Assembly (NCBI GenBank): GCA_963971285.1
Contig: OZ020247.1
Span: 14,590,614 to 14,654,613, forward strand
Direction of reading: 5' to 3'
DNA length: 64,000 nt
From: Astropecten irregularis
Lineage: Eukaryota > Echinodermata > Asteroidea > Paxillosida > Astropectinidae
The notes under the pieces were generated by a model, which ran no database searches, was not told the origin of the DNA, and worked only from the letters and a program-made list of their open reading frames with translations. Each line of letters begins with the position of its first letter. Within the stretch, counting starts at the first letter, position 1. Shown in pieces: positions 1 through 10,862 of this stretch. Both the position numbers and the translations under genes were made by a program.

Positions 1-7
1 CTAAAGA

Positions 8-475
8 CCTTTTCACACGACGCTGAAAAAACTCTCAACCACTGAGAAATGTTCTCATGGTTGCAAAATCTTACAAAATGGTTTTATGCTGTCCTTTCAC
101 ACGACACAGTGTAACATTTCGCAAGCCTCCCTTAAGACAGAACATAGGTAATCGATAAACTATGCATTTTATGAATGTAAAACATTGTTAGTACCATCAC
201 GACGGAGGTTGCGCGTAAAGCACGCAGCTAAGTCTGCAAAAACCATGTAACACATAGAAAACAGACGCATGCGCATTGAAAAGCACTTCGCAGGGGTCCC
301 TTGACAAATTTTGTCATAGGTCTGGACCTTGGTCAAAATCTTTCAAGGATTCACTAGGGATGTCGGTCACTCTCAAGCATTGGTGTCCTTTCACACGATT
401 ACACTTTTGTAAGATTTTGCAACCATGGGAGAATTTCTCAATGGTTGAGAGTTTTTTAGCATTGTGTGAAAAGGA
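8..475. mobile_element. Long inverted-repeat element in a UBE3B intron
   Basis: The left arm starts CCTTTTCACACGACGCTG at 8 and the right arm ends as its near complement at 475. The arms pair for about 70 bases (CTCTCAACCA, TGGTTGCAAAATCTTAC) with a non-complementary centre. This is typical of a non-autonomous DNA transposon. It ends 33 bases from UBE3B exon 12. Confidence 0.7.
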
Positions 476-507
476 CTTAAAAAGGAAATGGATGCAAAGC
501 CTGTTAC

Positions 508-3500
508 CTTTTGACTTGCTCTTCACATCAGAAGAGGACGGGGACGTGGGCGACTTGGCTGACAATTCATGTTCCGGGGCGGCCTTCAACACGTCTAGGA
601 ACACTGCCTGCAGGATCTGCTGGCCCCATAACATGTTTAACTGCTTCACCACAAAGCTCATGGCCTCGTGTAACCTTCAGATTGTTCCCAGACAAAATTT
701 GGCAGAGGGCAGGGGGAGAAAAAATACATTGATAACTGAAAGAAGGCTTTGTGCTTTCTGACGTACCAAGTTGTGGGTTAAAATTAGTCTGGAAATGTTC
801 CAAGTTTGTTAAAATATGTCTCAGCCTTGGCACAGCAACATAAAGATAGTATCATACTTTGGTTTTTGTCAACGAAATACAGATTCATGGGCAAAAATAT
901 CACGGAAGATAAAATAACAGTCATCTGTAAAATTCCCAGTCTTATACGGTGCCCACTTTTGGAGAAAACAGTGAAAACGCCCAAGCTATTTAAAAATCTT
1001 TTCCGCACAGGATTTTTTTTCTTCCGAAGATCAAAATTGTTCATGGTCAATTGGTTTTACTCTTTTCTAGATAGATACAGATATTTCAGGCAGGACAATT
1101 TTAATGGTATGTTTCTCCCATCACTATCTTCATACCCTGTAAGTTATAGGTAAATCTGTGGAGATTTATTTTTTAATGTGCTACCAAAGTATGATGAGTA
1201 CAGATAGGCTCAAAGGCCTAACTTGGTCAAAGTTAAAAACCAAAAAAATTGTTCCATACAAGAACTGCATATTGTTATTCATATCACAAAATATCTTCAA
1301 CAGGCCTATTTTGAGAGAACAGGGCTCAATTCAGGTCAAACCCCAATGTTGTGGACAGTGTGAAACGGTCAAAAGAAGAGGGGCAACAAGGAAGGGGAAT
1401 AGGTAAAGCGGGGCATGGAAACCAAAGGTAGTGTGAAGAGATAGGGACATATAGGGAACAAGGCAAATTGAAGCTAGACCAAACAAGCCCGCCTTACCTG
1501 TGATCCGTGGGCTGTGAGAACCATCCAAGCACAGGGTGCCATTGAGTTGTGTGGGATTTCTTCTTCCCTACGTACCCTTGGCAATGAGTCAGTATCGACA
1601 CAGTCACTCGCTGGACAAGCAAGCAAAAAACAACAAAAAATCAAAATGCTGGATACCATTTCTCATACTTGCACTATAAGCAAGTTGAGTTCTTTAAAAA
1701 TGTTCACAGTCTGAAGATTGAAGAATTTTGAAGATTTCTGTACCCGGCTTGAATTAATTATTTTGACAAGAATAATAACCGAGGATGGGACCTTAGGGAG
1801 ACATTCCCATAGGGTTGTGCACAAACTTTACTTGTTACCTTTTTCTAAACATCCTCCAAACCAATTAATTTGAAATTTACATATGTTCATATTGAGAGCA
1901 TTCTCTGTCTTCTATTAAAATATGGACATCAATAATATGTCTTTAAAAGGTAGCTGGTACCTTAGGGAGACATCGAAAAGTCTCCCTAAGTCCCGTTGTC
2001 TCCCAAATGTTCCCTTTCAGAGGCTAACTTGTCTCCCTTATACCCTATTTGTAATTATATCTAGCCATTATTGCTCATAAGAATACAATACTTTCCATGT
2101 GAACTTACTAAAAAAGACAAAAGAATGCCATATTGCAATGGTTAAAATTGTGAATGCAAAAACAAAACATTGCGGTTTAAGTGCTTAGGATGCTCCAGTT
2201 TTTCACTGAATGGCTAAAATAAGATCTTGGCTTACTGTAAAAACTTGAACGTTGCTTGAGAGAACCTGATGACAGAAAAAAAGAAGAGATTTATTAACTT
2301 GTTATTAGATTACTGCAATTGTCCAAGTATTCACTAAAATTATATGCAATACGCCACTGTTAGTTTGAAAACATGAATCCCAATGGGCAATAACTATATC
2401 ACAACAGACCTTTCTTTTGTTTACGAACACTGACATGCTGGTTGGCAATTTTCTTTCCTCTATGGTATGGGTGTCCAAATGTTGTTAATCATTTCATTTT
2501 CTTGACAGACGGCGTGACCACATTCAACATTTTTACAACTTTTCCATAGCATACAAAATCCATACCATCATTGCTTGTGTTGTTTCCATTACATTCAGCA
2601 ATATCTTTCAATGTTTATGAAACGTTGTGTTTAAAGGCATTGCATACGTTTGGTAATGACTCTGAAAATTTATGGCAATAAAAACTTACTTGGTGAGAAG
2701 TACAGCTGCTTTGGATAGTATAATGCATATTGAGAAACGTTCAATTCGAAGTACCGCGGTTATGGAAAAATATGTCACTTTTTATCTCCAAAAATTATGA
2801 ATCTGAGAAGCGTTATGGCCGTAGGGCTTCTCAGCTATTGACTTACTGTTATCTGGCGTGAAATAACCGCTCTAGTTTGTCGCCAAAATCTCACAAACGC
2901 TACCACCTTTTCAATTGAAACTTTCACAGGTTAGTTTTATGGTATATATTATACAATTATATTGGTTTGAAACAAACAATAGGCTAAAATTACCAAACGT
3001 ATGCAATCCCTTTAAATTGTGGTTATTTTTTATGCCTGGCTTTGATGGCTCGCCATAGTTTTCTGCCATGCTGGTTGGCAAAAACTTGGCCTGTGATAAT
3101 GCAAAAGAAAGGTCTATTACACATGGTTTGTCGTGTGGCAAGTGTGGTATCCTGAATACAACAACTTTACACCACAGTGTGGTTTGTATGGTAATGCATG
3201 GTTTATGATCTTCTAGTCCCCCAGTGGAGACTGTGGTAAGGTGTGGTAAGCAGCACTTGTCTTGTGTGGCAAGTATAGAGGGTTAGTGACTATATGAATA
3301 CATTTAATAAGCTGGCAAAACATCAGATCAAGAGAACTGTAAAATGGTTCTTGCTATATAAAGTCCAAAATGGATACCAGCCAAAATATCATGTAATGCA
3401 TATCACATGTGACTGGTACTAAGAAGATATTCTGCTTAGCTTAAAATGTTGCTGCTTAAATAAAATTAGGTTGGATCCTTTGGAACCCAAATCTATGTAA

Positions 3501-6500
3501 GAGTTTCAAGGGTGATTTGTTGAAGATATAAGTTCAAGTTATTTAATCAGTAGGCTTATAAGAAACGAACGTGAAAACTTAATTGGTCTACTTCTAACTG
3601 GCGCAAATTAAAAAATAATCACAGAAATGAATTAATTTCAAGGTTTTCACTTTTTTTTACGAAACACCAAATTTACCTGCTGCTCAAGTTGGCCCATGTG
3701 TATGAGATTAGCTGAGGAAAAAAAATGCAACAAACAGAATCAATAAGCTTTAATTTACCGTAGTGTCTCGAGTAGCAAGGAGTTATCCAAAACAAGGGAG
3801 AATTAGTATTACAAGAACAATACAATACAAAACAGTGAAATGCCACTATAAAATACCGCTATACTGAACATTGGCTATATCATAGAACCGAAAGTACAGT
3901 ACCTAGTGACCTATTGGTAAGCCATCTGCACTAATAAGCAGGAGGTCTTGGGTTCGAATTTTTGTTTATTTTTTCATGTGCACTCAACACGCACTGAGTA
4001 TACAGTGCTCATCCACGTCGGTGAAGGGCAAGCCTAATTTATAGGCTCAATGGTTGCAATAATCTTACCCAAAAGACAGAGTGCATAATTGCCCTCCAGC
4101 ACGTTGAAGACAATCCTCATGTTCTGCTCCTGAGCAAGAAAGTCCAGACATTGCTTGAAAAGATTCTGTGTCTTCATAGACACTATGCACTAGAAAACAA
4201 GCACAAATCACAAAACAGGATTGTAGTCTAGAAGTACGCCAAGAATGAAGATTATAGAAAGGAAAGGGTTATTCATCACGGTGGATACAGATAAGGAAAG
4301 TGATAAAAGTCACGCGATGTCGTGTTGCTGGTAGCTACTTTTCGGCTGCTGGAACTGCTAGCCTTCATCAGGCAACTGAAGAACTGGACGCTGTGGTGCC
4401 CATAATATCCTGTAGGTCTGGGTTCACGTTCACAATGCCATGTTCAGCCGACTGTGGACAGGTCACTCCAGCGGACGTCATACGGCTCACCCTGCAGTTA
4501 GCTACCAGCAACACAACATTGTGTGACTTTGGTTTGTGGGATACGATCACATCACATCGTTCTGCTGCAATGCTTACCTCCGGGGCAATGGAAGTTAGAT
4601 GTAGCACCAGCGCTGGGACTGAGAGTACGTACAGGTGAAACAGGCTGGCAATGTTGGCTGAATATTTACTTGCAATCAGGGGCCTGCATTATAACAACAC
4701 CAGTGCTCTATGAATACAGTATAATTTTGTGTACAAAGCATACTTAATGCAAAAGCATTGGTCTTGGTGACTTAACATTATTATAATGACCGACCACTAT
4801 CACTATATTCGTTAAAGCAGTACACCATAGCTGCCAATCTATCTTACAGGAAATTGGGAATACTTCTTCTAAAAAAGAGGAATTACAGAGCAAACTACAT
4901 AGGAATACTACCTGTGTATAATTTCCAAGATCTTTTAAAAGATCAAAAATAAAAGAGAAAAGACTTAAGAAATACTGTGGCAGTTTTCCACTGTTTTCTC
5001 AACAAGTGGGCACCGTGTTGGGACAGAAATTTTCACAGATGACTGTTACTGTATCTGTCTTGATATTTTTGCCCATGAATCTGTATTTCTTTGATAAAAA
5101 CCAAAGTATGATATTACCTTTAAACAAACAGCCCCTTAGTGTTGTGTAAAATTGATTAGTGCTCTGTAAAAATGGGTCATATGTTGAGAATTTGACAAAC
5201 TACAAGTTATCTGTACAATCAGAAAGGGTACGTGATATGGGAGTTTCTGGTACTCACCGTAAGGCAATGGTGAAGAGTGCGGACAGTGTGGCGTGGGACA
5301 ATGAGGGCTTCTTCCTGGCCAGGCCCTGAACTAGAATCTGCTGTAACATGGGAAAGACGCCCTTAACATTCAGATGACCCATCACGTTGGCACACAGCTG
5401 ATTCAGACTGGGTCTCAATGCCTCCGCTGCAAAGGACACAACAAATTCATACTTGAGTAACGGACCAAATGGTATTAACCCCTTCAGCCCGGGTTTTTTT
5501 TTAACTCTGCTTGTTCCAACTTCATTATCAGACACCGGTCATATAGAGGTCATCTGGCCAGCACAAAAGACAGAATTGCGGGTACGTGGGGGCTCGGAGT
5601 TGGCCTAGAATACCTACTTCCCGGTACTTTCAGCATCTTCCATGTAGAGGTATCCGTGAAGGTGACTAGCATGTGGAGGTAGAGTGTTATGATCTTCGAA
5701 TCCACTGGAGATTCCGGCTAAAAAAACAGTTTGGAAAGAAAAGATGCACTTCTTTTACACTCTATATTACAATGGGTCTAAAATCACAGTTTGGTTAAAG
5801 GTACAGTGCAGAGACATGTTCACAGATTAACGTTTAACTTTCAAGAAGTTGAAGATGATATGGTATGGTATGATATGAAGATAGTACTGGTAGAAACATA
5901 CCATCAAAATATTTTTTTTGCTGAAATGCTGAATTTATCCAGAAATTAGTCAAACAACGACCGAAAAAAGTTTTTATCTCGGGATTTGCAAATACCGTGA
6001 GTGTTTTCCACTGTTTTCTACAGTTTCCAATGATCAATTGAGCTGAAAATTTCACAGGTTTGTTTTTATTCCATGACAAATCAAATTATGATCAGTCTAC
6101 ATACCTTGAGAAGTTTCATGTGTCCACAGCACAGATCCAGTATGGTCTTCAGTTGATTGATCCAGGGTAGGACGTGATCCTTAGACAGTGCAAGTGACAC
6201 ATACCACACCTGCCACCAATCACACACACACACAAAAACAAAAAACAATTCCAATAATAATGCAAACAACATATTCCCCTTTAACCACGTAGATAAGCAC
6301 TTCACTATGTGCCTTTTGAGCACACATGAAAAAATCATGCGCTGGCTCAGGTGGGATTCGAACCCACGACCTCCTGCTTACTAGTGCAGATGCCATACCT
6401 GCTAGGCCACCAAGCTAGCTGGGGTCAGCAGAGTGAATCGAATCCCTTATCGGCGGGCGCCGTAATTAATCAGTTATAATTGATTTATTCGTGGAGGAGA

Positions 6501-9500
6501 TATAACAATGCAAACAATTTATTGCCCTTCACCCACGTAGATAAGCACTTCACTGAGTGCCTTTTGAGCACACATGAAAAAAATCATGCGCTGGCTCAGG
6601 TGGGATTCCAATAATCTGCACCCAAATTACAGATTTCAATACGGACAATTCCAAATAGTGCGCCCTCAACATTTTGCAACACGTTGGCCGACCAATCACT
6701 ATCCGCGGAATCCGTTGACCCTTTCCAGATGCGCATCGGGCTGACAAATTCCATACATTTGTGATTGGTCAATGCGTTGCAAACTCCTGGGGACACACTA
6801 TTTGGAATCACCCGTATTACTTTCTGATGAAGCGATTGACTGAAACCAAGATAATATTGCAGCTGCTGTTCTGAACTTGATTGTTTTTACCTTCGGATCG
6901 CCTTCCACGTCCATTCCGGCGAGTATGTAGCGACATAGTTTCTCCAGCCTCTGCGGAGGACAGTAACATGGTAATCAAGTACTTCAGAAAGAGAATAAAA
7001 TCATTCACTGAGAAAAAGGCCCTTTTCCAAACCTCGGCTCCGGCTCAGGCTCCGGCTCCGGCGCTGTCATCCATATGCTGAAAATGTAGGTTGTGGCTTT
7101 TCATTGAAGCTGAATCCCTGTTTTCTTGTTCAAAATAGAGAATCTACTTCCAAACCGTACCCAAAAGCCTCTATTTTGATACCTGTTATTCAAAAATGGA
7201 GTCACGAAATGGAGCCGAAGCCGGAGCCTGAGCCGAAGCCGAGGTTTGGAAAAGGGCCAAAGTTTTGACAACAAAGGGAAGTGACACATTCCTCCTTTAA
7301 TACCATTTCTCAAGTACAAGCTCGTATAACCCTAACCTAACCCCTGGGCATATAATAGGGCTCCGTGCTCGAGCTATTTATAGAATACGGCCTTTATATC
7401 CACAGACAAACTTGTTGTTCAGACAGATGTTCAGACAAACTTTTACAACATTTACAACATCTGAATGTGACGTCACGAGCGCAGAGTCCTATTAGCTAGA
7501 AACCTTCTTCTGTTCTTGTCAAAATCTAACAACGTGGTTCTAAGTTTTGATGCATGTTCTTGTGACTTGGGCCAGGTTGGGTCTGCTAGTTACAGTGACC
7601 TGCATCCTATCCAGTCCTTTTGTGCCACTGAAAATAATGCAATACTTAGAAGGTGGACTTTGCAGATTTGAATTTTGACTGGTTTACGATTAATGCAAAG
7701 GAATCGATAGTTGTGGTAAAGAACTCAGTGAGGATAATACAATCATGCAGGGAAGAGTACAGTGGAATGCTGCTATAAAAAACACCATTATACTGAACAT
7801 TTGACTATACTGAACATTTGACTATACCAAACATCATCCTTGGATCCCAATTTAGGTGTACAATACATACTGAATATGGTTCTCTAAATCACTACAACGA
7901 ATGACCACTACATGTATAACAGGCAATATCAGTGCATCCCACCATGTTCGTTTTAGCGGACTTCCACTGTACTTGCAACAACCATTAACAAGGCACCAGG
8001 CATCACCCACCTGCCTATCCCTATGCTCCACGTAAACCACCAGGAACTTGTAAATAGCAGCAAAGACATCCTTGGCTGGGGGATAGAAAAAGTGTAAGCA
8101 GGGGTTGATTTCACCAAACTCATCGCAACTTATTATCAATCGTAGTCACTTATAATGTATCTAGCAGCCCTGTGTAGGATACAATGAGTTATCCTTCATA
8201 ACTCGAGTTACGATTAATCATAGGGCTTCGTGAAATCGACCAAAGGTGTGGTAACCAGGTTAGGACAGTAATTTGAACCAACAAAGGTTTTATAAGTGGT
8301 CATTCTGCACTTGTAGGCAGAAGATGGTGGGTTCATATCCCCCCTAATGCAAGCCCGTGATTTCTATTTGATCATGCTTCTTCTAATATAAAGTAAGACA
8401 TCAAATAACCACAAAGGAAACTTACTGAATTTTTAATCATTGAAAAGTGAACAAAGAAAAATTAACTAGAGTGAGATTCGAACCAGCAACCTCCGGAATG
8501 GCAGTTCAGTTTTCCGGAAAAACCTCTGGTTCGAATCCTGCTCCAGTCAATTTTTCTTTTTTCTCTTTTCAATAAAGTAAGACATGTGGGCAATGCAATG
8601 CTTCATTGTGAATCATTTATCACACAGTATGACACTGCATCTTCTAACTTGATTCACCCAGTAGAATTGGGTCACGACTTTTGGCCTCATAGGCGTGTCC
8701 TCAATAGACAATTTGAATCCACTGAGGTCAGCCCAGCCACGACGAGGTCACCTTCCTTTGTGGAATGATATTCATGACGCCGCGGCCAACAAAATGGCCA
8801 TGCTGCCAAATGCTGCAGCCGCAGCCACAACCACAGCCAGTCACTCAAGTGGGACACAGCCAGAGATGAGATTGACCAATGATAAAAATGTCTGAAAACA
8901 TCTGACAAGGAGCGTAAAAAGTCTGAAATCTGAAAATTTCCTATACTTTTGTACACAGGCTGTGAGGAAAAAAAAATCTGAAATCAAAAACAAAAAAATC
9001 TGAAATCAGATTTTAATCTGAGAAATCTCATCCCTGGACATAGCCTAAAAGGTGCAGAGGGTCAGGGTTAATGATGACCAATACCTGGTTTGATTTGCTG
9101 TTTGTTGATACCAGCTGACTGCGTTGGCTGAGGTGACAATGACAATGAAGATAATGATGAGGCGGCTGTGGTTGGAGTCACATCATTTACTCCAAGGAGG
9201 GAATCCAGGCTGTGAAGCATACATCGTCGGTATCGCCTCCTACTCAGAAATCCTCGCACTAGCGCCTATCAAAACATCCAGGTTAATTAATGCAATTATT
9301 AGTTTAAAGGTTTACTGTAATCAAAATTGGGAAAGGGGTGAAAATGCTTAAAAATGTTTGCTAAATACATAATTAATGACTATACAAATTTATATGTTTA
9401 TGTAAATGCTTACTTTTGACCAAAAAGTTACAAAATCAGTAGGCCTACATGTTTGCCCAGCCCCCCAAAAAAGTCCCCCTTGGAAGACGAAACGCTTAGC

Positions 9501-10027
9501 CATTCTGTTAGTGTTAAACATAGTTTGGTTTATGCGAATTTGATCTGTTGAGTCTGGTAACAGACTTACCAGACAATCAAGGACATCACGTGACATGACT
9601 GACACTGACAGGCATGACACGCTGTTTTTACATTCGTTGTTTTGTATGTTCGCTGTTTTTACGTTCGAAATTTCTTCAAAATAGTTCAATCTCACAATCT
9701 AGGGTTTTAGGGACTCATCAGGAACATTCGCTGAAAGTCACAAATTTCATTTTGGAACAGGCTATCGATATGTTTTTATGTCACCTCAACTTTACAATAG
9801 GGTTCCACACTAATGAACTTTGCAATGCAATTTGTGTACATTTCAATAGGATATCACCAAAGAGGTCACTTGACACTCGACTACAAATTAGGCTACACTA
9901 CCATTTTGCCTACCTGAATTCTAACGGCTGCCTGCTCTTTTTGTTTGCTTTGAGCTCTTTCATTTCTAGAGATTTTGGCTTTTTCAAGGAGTTCGGTCTT
10001 CTTTGAAATATCTGCTTTGCTGAACAT
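508..10027 (-). CDS. UBE3B: Ubiquitin-protein ligase E3B, N-terminal part (12 exons, 3' end off window)
   Basis: This is the N-terminal portion of a HECT-type E3 ubiquitin ligase, which in mammals is linked to mitochondria and calmodulin. Deduced coding exons, in transcript order, are 10027-9914, 9265-9085, 8075-8011, 6950-6891, 6209-6105, 5717-5618, 5426-5258, 4683-4578, 4189-4069, 3711-3677, 1610-1498 and 674-508. All have GT..AG sites and compatible phases, and together they give about 445 residues. The start is ATG at 10027 ([14 protein letters not shown]). An IQ motif ([20 protein letters not shown]) spans the exon 1/2 junction. Diagnostic blocks matching human UBE3B include [79 protein letters not shown] and [17 protein letters not shown]. 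About 7 residues between exons 10 and 11 are shorter than in human, so a mini-exon could be missing. The catalytic HECT domain and at least half of the usual ~1068 residues lie left of position 1. Identity is near certain; exon edges are by eye. Confidence 0.94.
841..1200 (+). mobile_element. TTAA-type family A element, decayed ends
   Basis: It carries the family A interior: a start like ATCATACTTTGGTTTTTGTC, a middle with TTCATGGGCAAAAATATCA, and an end CTACCAAAGTATGAT. The outer TTAA sites are mutated. It lies in a UBE3B intron. Confidence 0.75.
1785..1890. repeat. Interspersed repeat, also found at the right edge
   Basis: The stretch with TTGTGCACAAACTT and CTAAACATCCTCCAAACCA recurs at 63910-64000, where it runs off the window. 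GGGAGACAT stretches flank it (about 1796 and 1965). Type unknown. Confidence 0.55.
2631..3015. mobile_element. TTAA-type family D element
   Basis: TTAA plus AGGCATTGCATACGTTTGG at the left is matched by the inverted ATTACCAAACGTATGCAAT and CCCTTTAA at the right. The 385 bp element has about 25 bp terminal inverted repeats and no coding capacity. It lies in a UBE3B intron. Confidence 0.75.
3149..3286. repeat. GTGTGGT-rich interspersed repeat, copy 1
   Basis: The sequence running TATCCTGAATAC to GGTTAG, with GGTTTATGATC and GTGTGGTAAGCAGC inside, is repeated at 18789-18923 with about 80 percent similarity by eye. Confidence 0.55.
3832..3885. mobile_element. Fragment of the CAGTGGAATGCCACTATAA element
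   Basis: CAGTGAAATGCCACTATAAA followed by CTATACTGAACATT matches the left part of the TA-flanked elements at 7760, 18619 and 44281. Only the left end remains. Confidence 0.5.
3899..4040 (+). mobile_element. tRNA-derived SINE family 2 (plus copy)
   Basis: A tRNA-like head with box B (GGTTCGAAT) follows a degenerate box A. The tail (TTTCATGTGCACTCAA, GGTGAAGGGCAA) matches the reverse complement of copies at 6262-6421 and 6509-6608. It ends just before UBE3B exon 9. Confidence 0.65.
4303..4532. mobile_element. Short inverted-repeat element in UBE3B intron 8
   Basis: The left terminus, AAAGTCAC then TGTTGCTGGTAGCTA (4323-4337), is inverted at 4499-4513 and onward to GTGACTTT. The interior is GC-richer and happens to be open on the plus strand, giving a chance 112-residue frame. 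Confidence 0.6.
4578..4683 (-). CDS. UBE3B: UBE3B coding exon 8
   Basis: This exon is easy to miss because a longer chance plus-strand frame overlaps it. On the minus strand it follows an ATGCAG acceptor and reads [18 protein letters not shown] and then [17 protein letters not shown], up to a GAG|GTAAGC donor. The block aligns without gaps to the human segment containing SVPALV. Its 106 bp exactly fit the phase left by exon 7 and needed by exon 9. Confidence 0.9.
4929..5123 (-). mobile_element. TTAA-type family A, half copy
   Basis: It begins at the central GATCTTTTAAAAGATC palindrome and runs to CCAAAGTATGATATTACC and TTAA. The other half is absent, so it is a truncated or internally broken copy. 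Confidence 0.7.
5795..6094. mobile_element. TTAA-type family B element, right end decayed
   Basis: TTAAAGGTACAGT opens the element. The interior (CTGAATTTATCCAGAAATTAG, split here as CTGAATTTATCC and AGAAATTAGTCAAAC) and CTGAAAATTTCACAGG match other family B copies. It ends within a few bases of UBE3B exon 5 (6105). Confidence 0.65.
6262..6421 (-). mobile_element. tRNA-derived SINE family 2, copy with full tRNA-like head
   Basis: On the minus strand a box A-like TGGCCTAGCAGG and box B GGTTCGAATCC are spaced as in a tRNA, followed by a tail with GCGCATGATTTTTTCATGTG. The acceptor ends do not pair as in a functional tRNA, so it is a SINE head rather than a tRNA gene. Confidence 0.7.
6509..6608 (-). 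mobile_element. tRNA-derived SINE family 2, 3' part only
   Basis: This repeats the tail of the copy at 6262-6421 almost exactly (GTAGATAAGCACTTCACT, CATGCGCTGGCTCAGGTGG) but is cut off before box B. Confidence 0.65.
6648..6808. mobile_element. 161 bp inverted-repeat element
   Basis: Perfect 13 bp terminal inverted repeats (ATTCCAAATAGTG and CACTATTTGGAAT) enclose a second inverted pair (GACCAATCAC and GTGATTGGTC). It lies between UBE3B exons 4 and 5. Confidence 0.65.
7018..7258 (+). mobile_element. GGCTCC-terminated inverted-repeat element, copy 1
   Basis: Termini GGCCCTTTTCCAAACCTCGG and its inverse at 7258 are followed by arrays of a GGCTCC-like hexamer. The interior has CATCCATATGCTGAAAAT, a CTGTTTTCTTGTTCAAAATA block and GAATGGATTCATGAAATGG-like sequence shared by all copies. 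Confidence 0.75.
7760..7969. mobile_element. Tigger/pogo-like short element, copy 1
   Basis: It is flanked by TA on both sides, starts CAGTGGAATGC, ends TTCCACTG, and includes the block ATCATCCTTGGATCCCAAT shared (inverted) with other copies. CAGT termini and TA target duplications are typical of Tc1/mariner-group pogo elements. Confidence 0.65.
8146..8250. repeat. Small palindromic repeat ending TTCGTGAAATCGACC
   Basis: AGCCCTGTGTAGGATACAAT and CATAGGGCTTCGTGAAATCG match, in the other orientation, the block at 60242-60338. Confidence 0.5.
8385..8580. mobile_element. Two SINE family 1 fragments in inverted arrangement
   Basis: The left part reads on the minus strand (tail CATCAAATAACCACAAAGG, box B inverted as GATTCGAACC). 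The right part reads on the plus strand (GGTTCGAATCC, CTCCAGT, TTTTCT). Together they form a palindrome of SINE heads. Confidence 0.6.
8862..9040. repeat. TCTGAAA-rich inverted repeat
   Basis: CCAGAGATGAGATT at the left is inverted as AATCTCATCCCTGG at the right. The centre contains several TCTGAAAT units. Confidence 0.45.
9914..10027 (-). CDS. UBE3B: UBE3B coding exon 1 with start codon
   Basis: This exon holds 38 codons from ATG (complement of 10025-10027) to a CAG|GTAGGC donor at 9913. The peptide is rich in Lys, Glu and Arg, as at the human UBE3B N-terminus, and it ends in AAVRIQ, the first half of the IQ motif. The large plus-strand open frame across this exon is only its antisense shadow. 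Confidence 0.9.
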
Positions 10028-10204
10028 TTTTACAGAAAAATATCAGCAGGATTGCACTTCATCATTGAACTCGGAGTTTACATCTCAACAAAATAATCTA
10101 GAGGGCGCTTTATTTCTTATCTACGGTGGCCTCTTTTGCACGTCACAAATTGGTACGAAATCACACTCAGCAGGAGAAATTGACAATCATCTTTGAATTA
10201 AGTC

Positions 10205-10275
10205 CTTGAAAGTTGATCAAAGGAAAAACTCACTGAAGTGGGATTCGAACCTCGGACGACCTCTATAATAGCACA
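10205..10275 (-). mobile_element. SINE fragment with inverted box B
   Basis: GTGGGATTCGAACC is a box B read on the minus strand, preceded by a GGAAAAACTCACTG tail like other SINE family 1 copies. The box A end is not recognisable. Confidence 0.45.
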
Positions 10276-10620
10276 CTGATGCAGTCTAATCTGTTTCCCT
10301 TGTGTTTTATGAAATGATTTCAGTGATTATGTTGGCCGTGTGAGTGTGTATGGTTTTGTCACTTTTAAACTGGTTCTGATAGCAGCCAAACGTTGTCAAT
10401 GGTTGGCTGATTTTGGTTGAGCTGACAAGGTCCTCCATTAGGCCTTAAAAAAAAATTGTTGTGTTGGAGTAACGGAGGGTTGGAAAATAGGGTAGGGCGG
10501 GCGGATTTGTTTTGTTTTTTTATTTAATTTTTCCTGTATTAAATGCTTTTTTCCTGTATATCACAGTATTTGACAAGTCAAATAAAGACAAGAAATGACA
10601 TAACAACTTTAACCAGTCTG

Positions 10621-10862
10621 GGGCCTTTTCAAAACCTCGGCTCTGGCTCCGGCTCCGGCTCCGGCTCCATTTCGTGAATCCATTCTAAAATAACGGGTAT
10701 CAAAATAGAGGCTTTTGGCTACGGTTTGGAAGTAGATACTCTTTTTTGAACAAGAAAACAGAGATTGAGCTTCAATAAAAAGCAACAACCTATATTTTCA
10801 GCATATGGATGACAGAGACGAAGCCGGAGCCTAAGCCGGAGCCGAGGTTTGGAAAAGGGTCC
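10621..10862 (-). mobile_element. GGCTCC-terminated element, copy 2
   Basis: This is the same element as at 7018 in the opposite orientation: GGGCCTTTTCAAAACCTCGG, GGCTCC hexamers, CATTTCGTGAATCCATTC, CAGCATATGGATGACAG and GGTTTGGAAAAGGGTCC. Confidence 0.75.

Noticed and set aside
4300-4638. 112-residue plus-strand frame
   Set aside because: It covers an inverted-repeat element and the antisense of UBE3B exon 8, whose minus-strand reading aligns to human UBE3B. The frame also has no meaningful similarity.
5618-5717. Alternative donor for UBE3B exon 6 at AGTAG|GTATTC
   Set aside because: It would put exon 7 out of frame; the GGGAA|GTAGGT donor keeps the reading frame and the protein match.
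6340-6421. Possible tRNA gene on the minus strand
   Set aside because: Same reasoning: it is the head of SINE family 2, with related copies at 3899 and 6509.
9614-10006. 130-residue plus-strand frame
   Set aside because: It is antisense to UBE3B exon 1 and its promoter side; composition is typical of chance.
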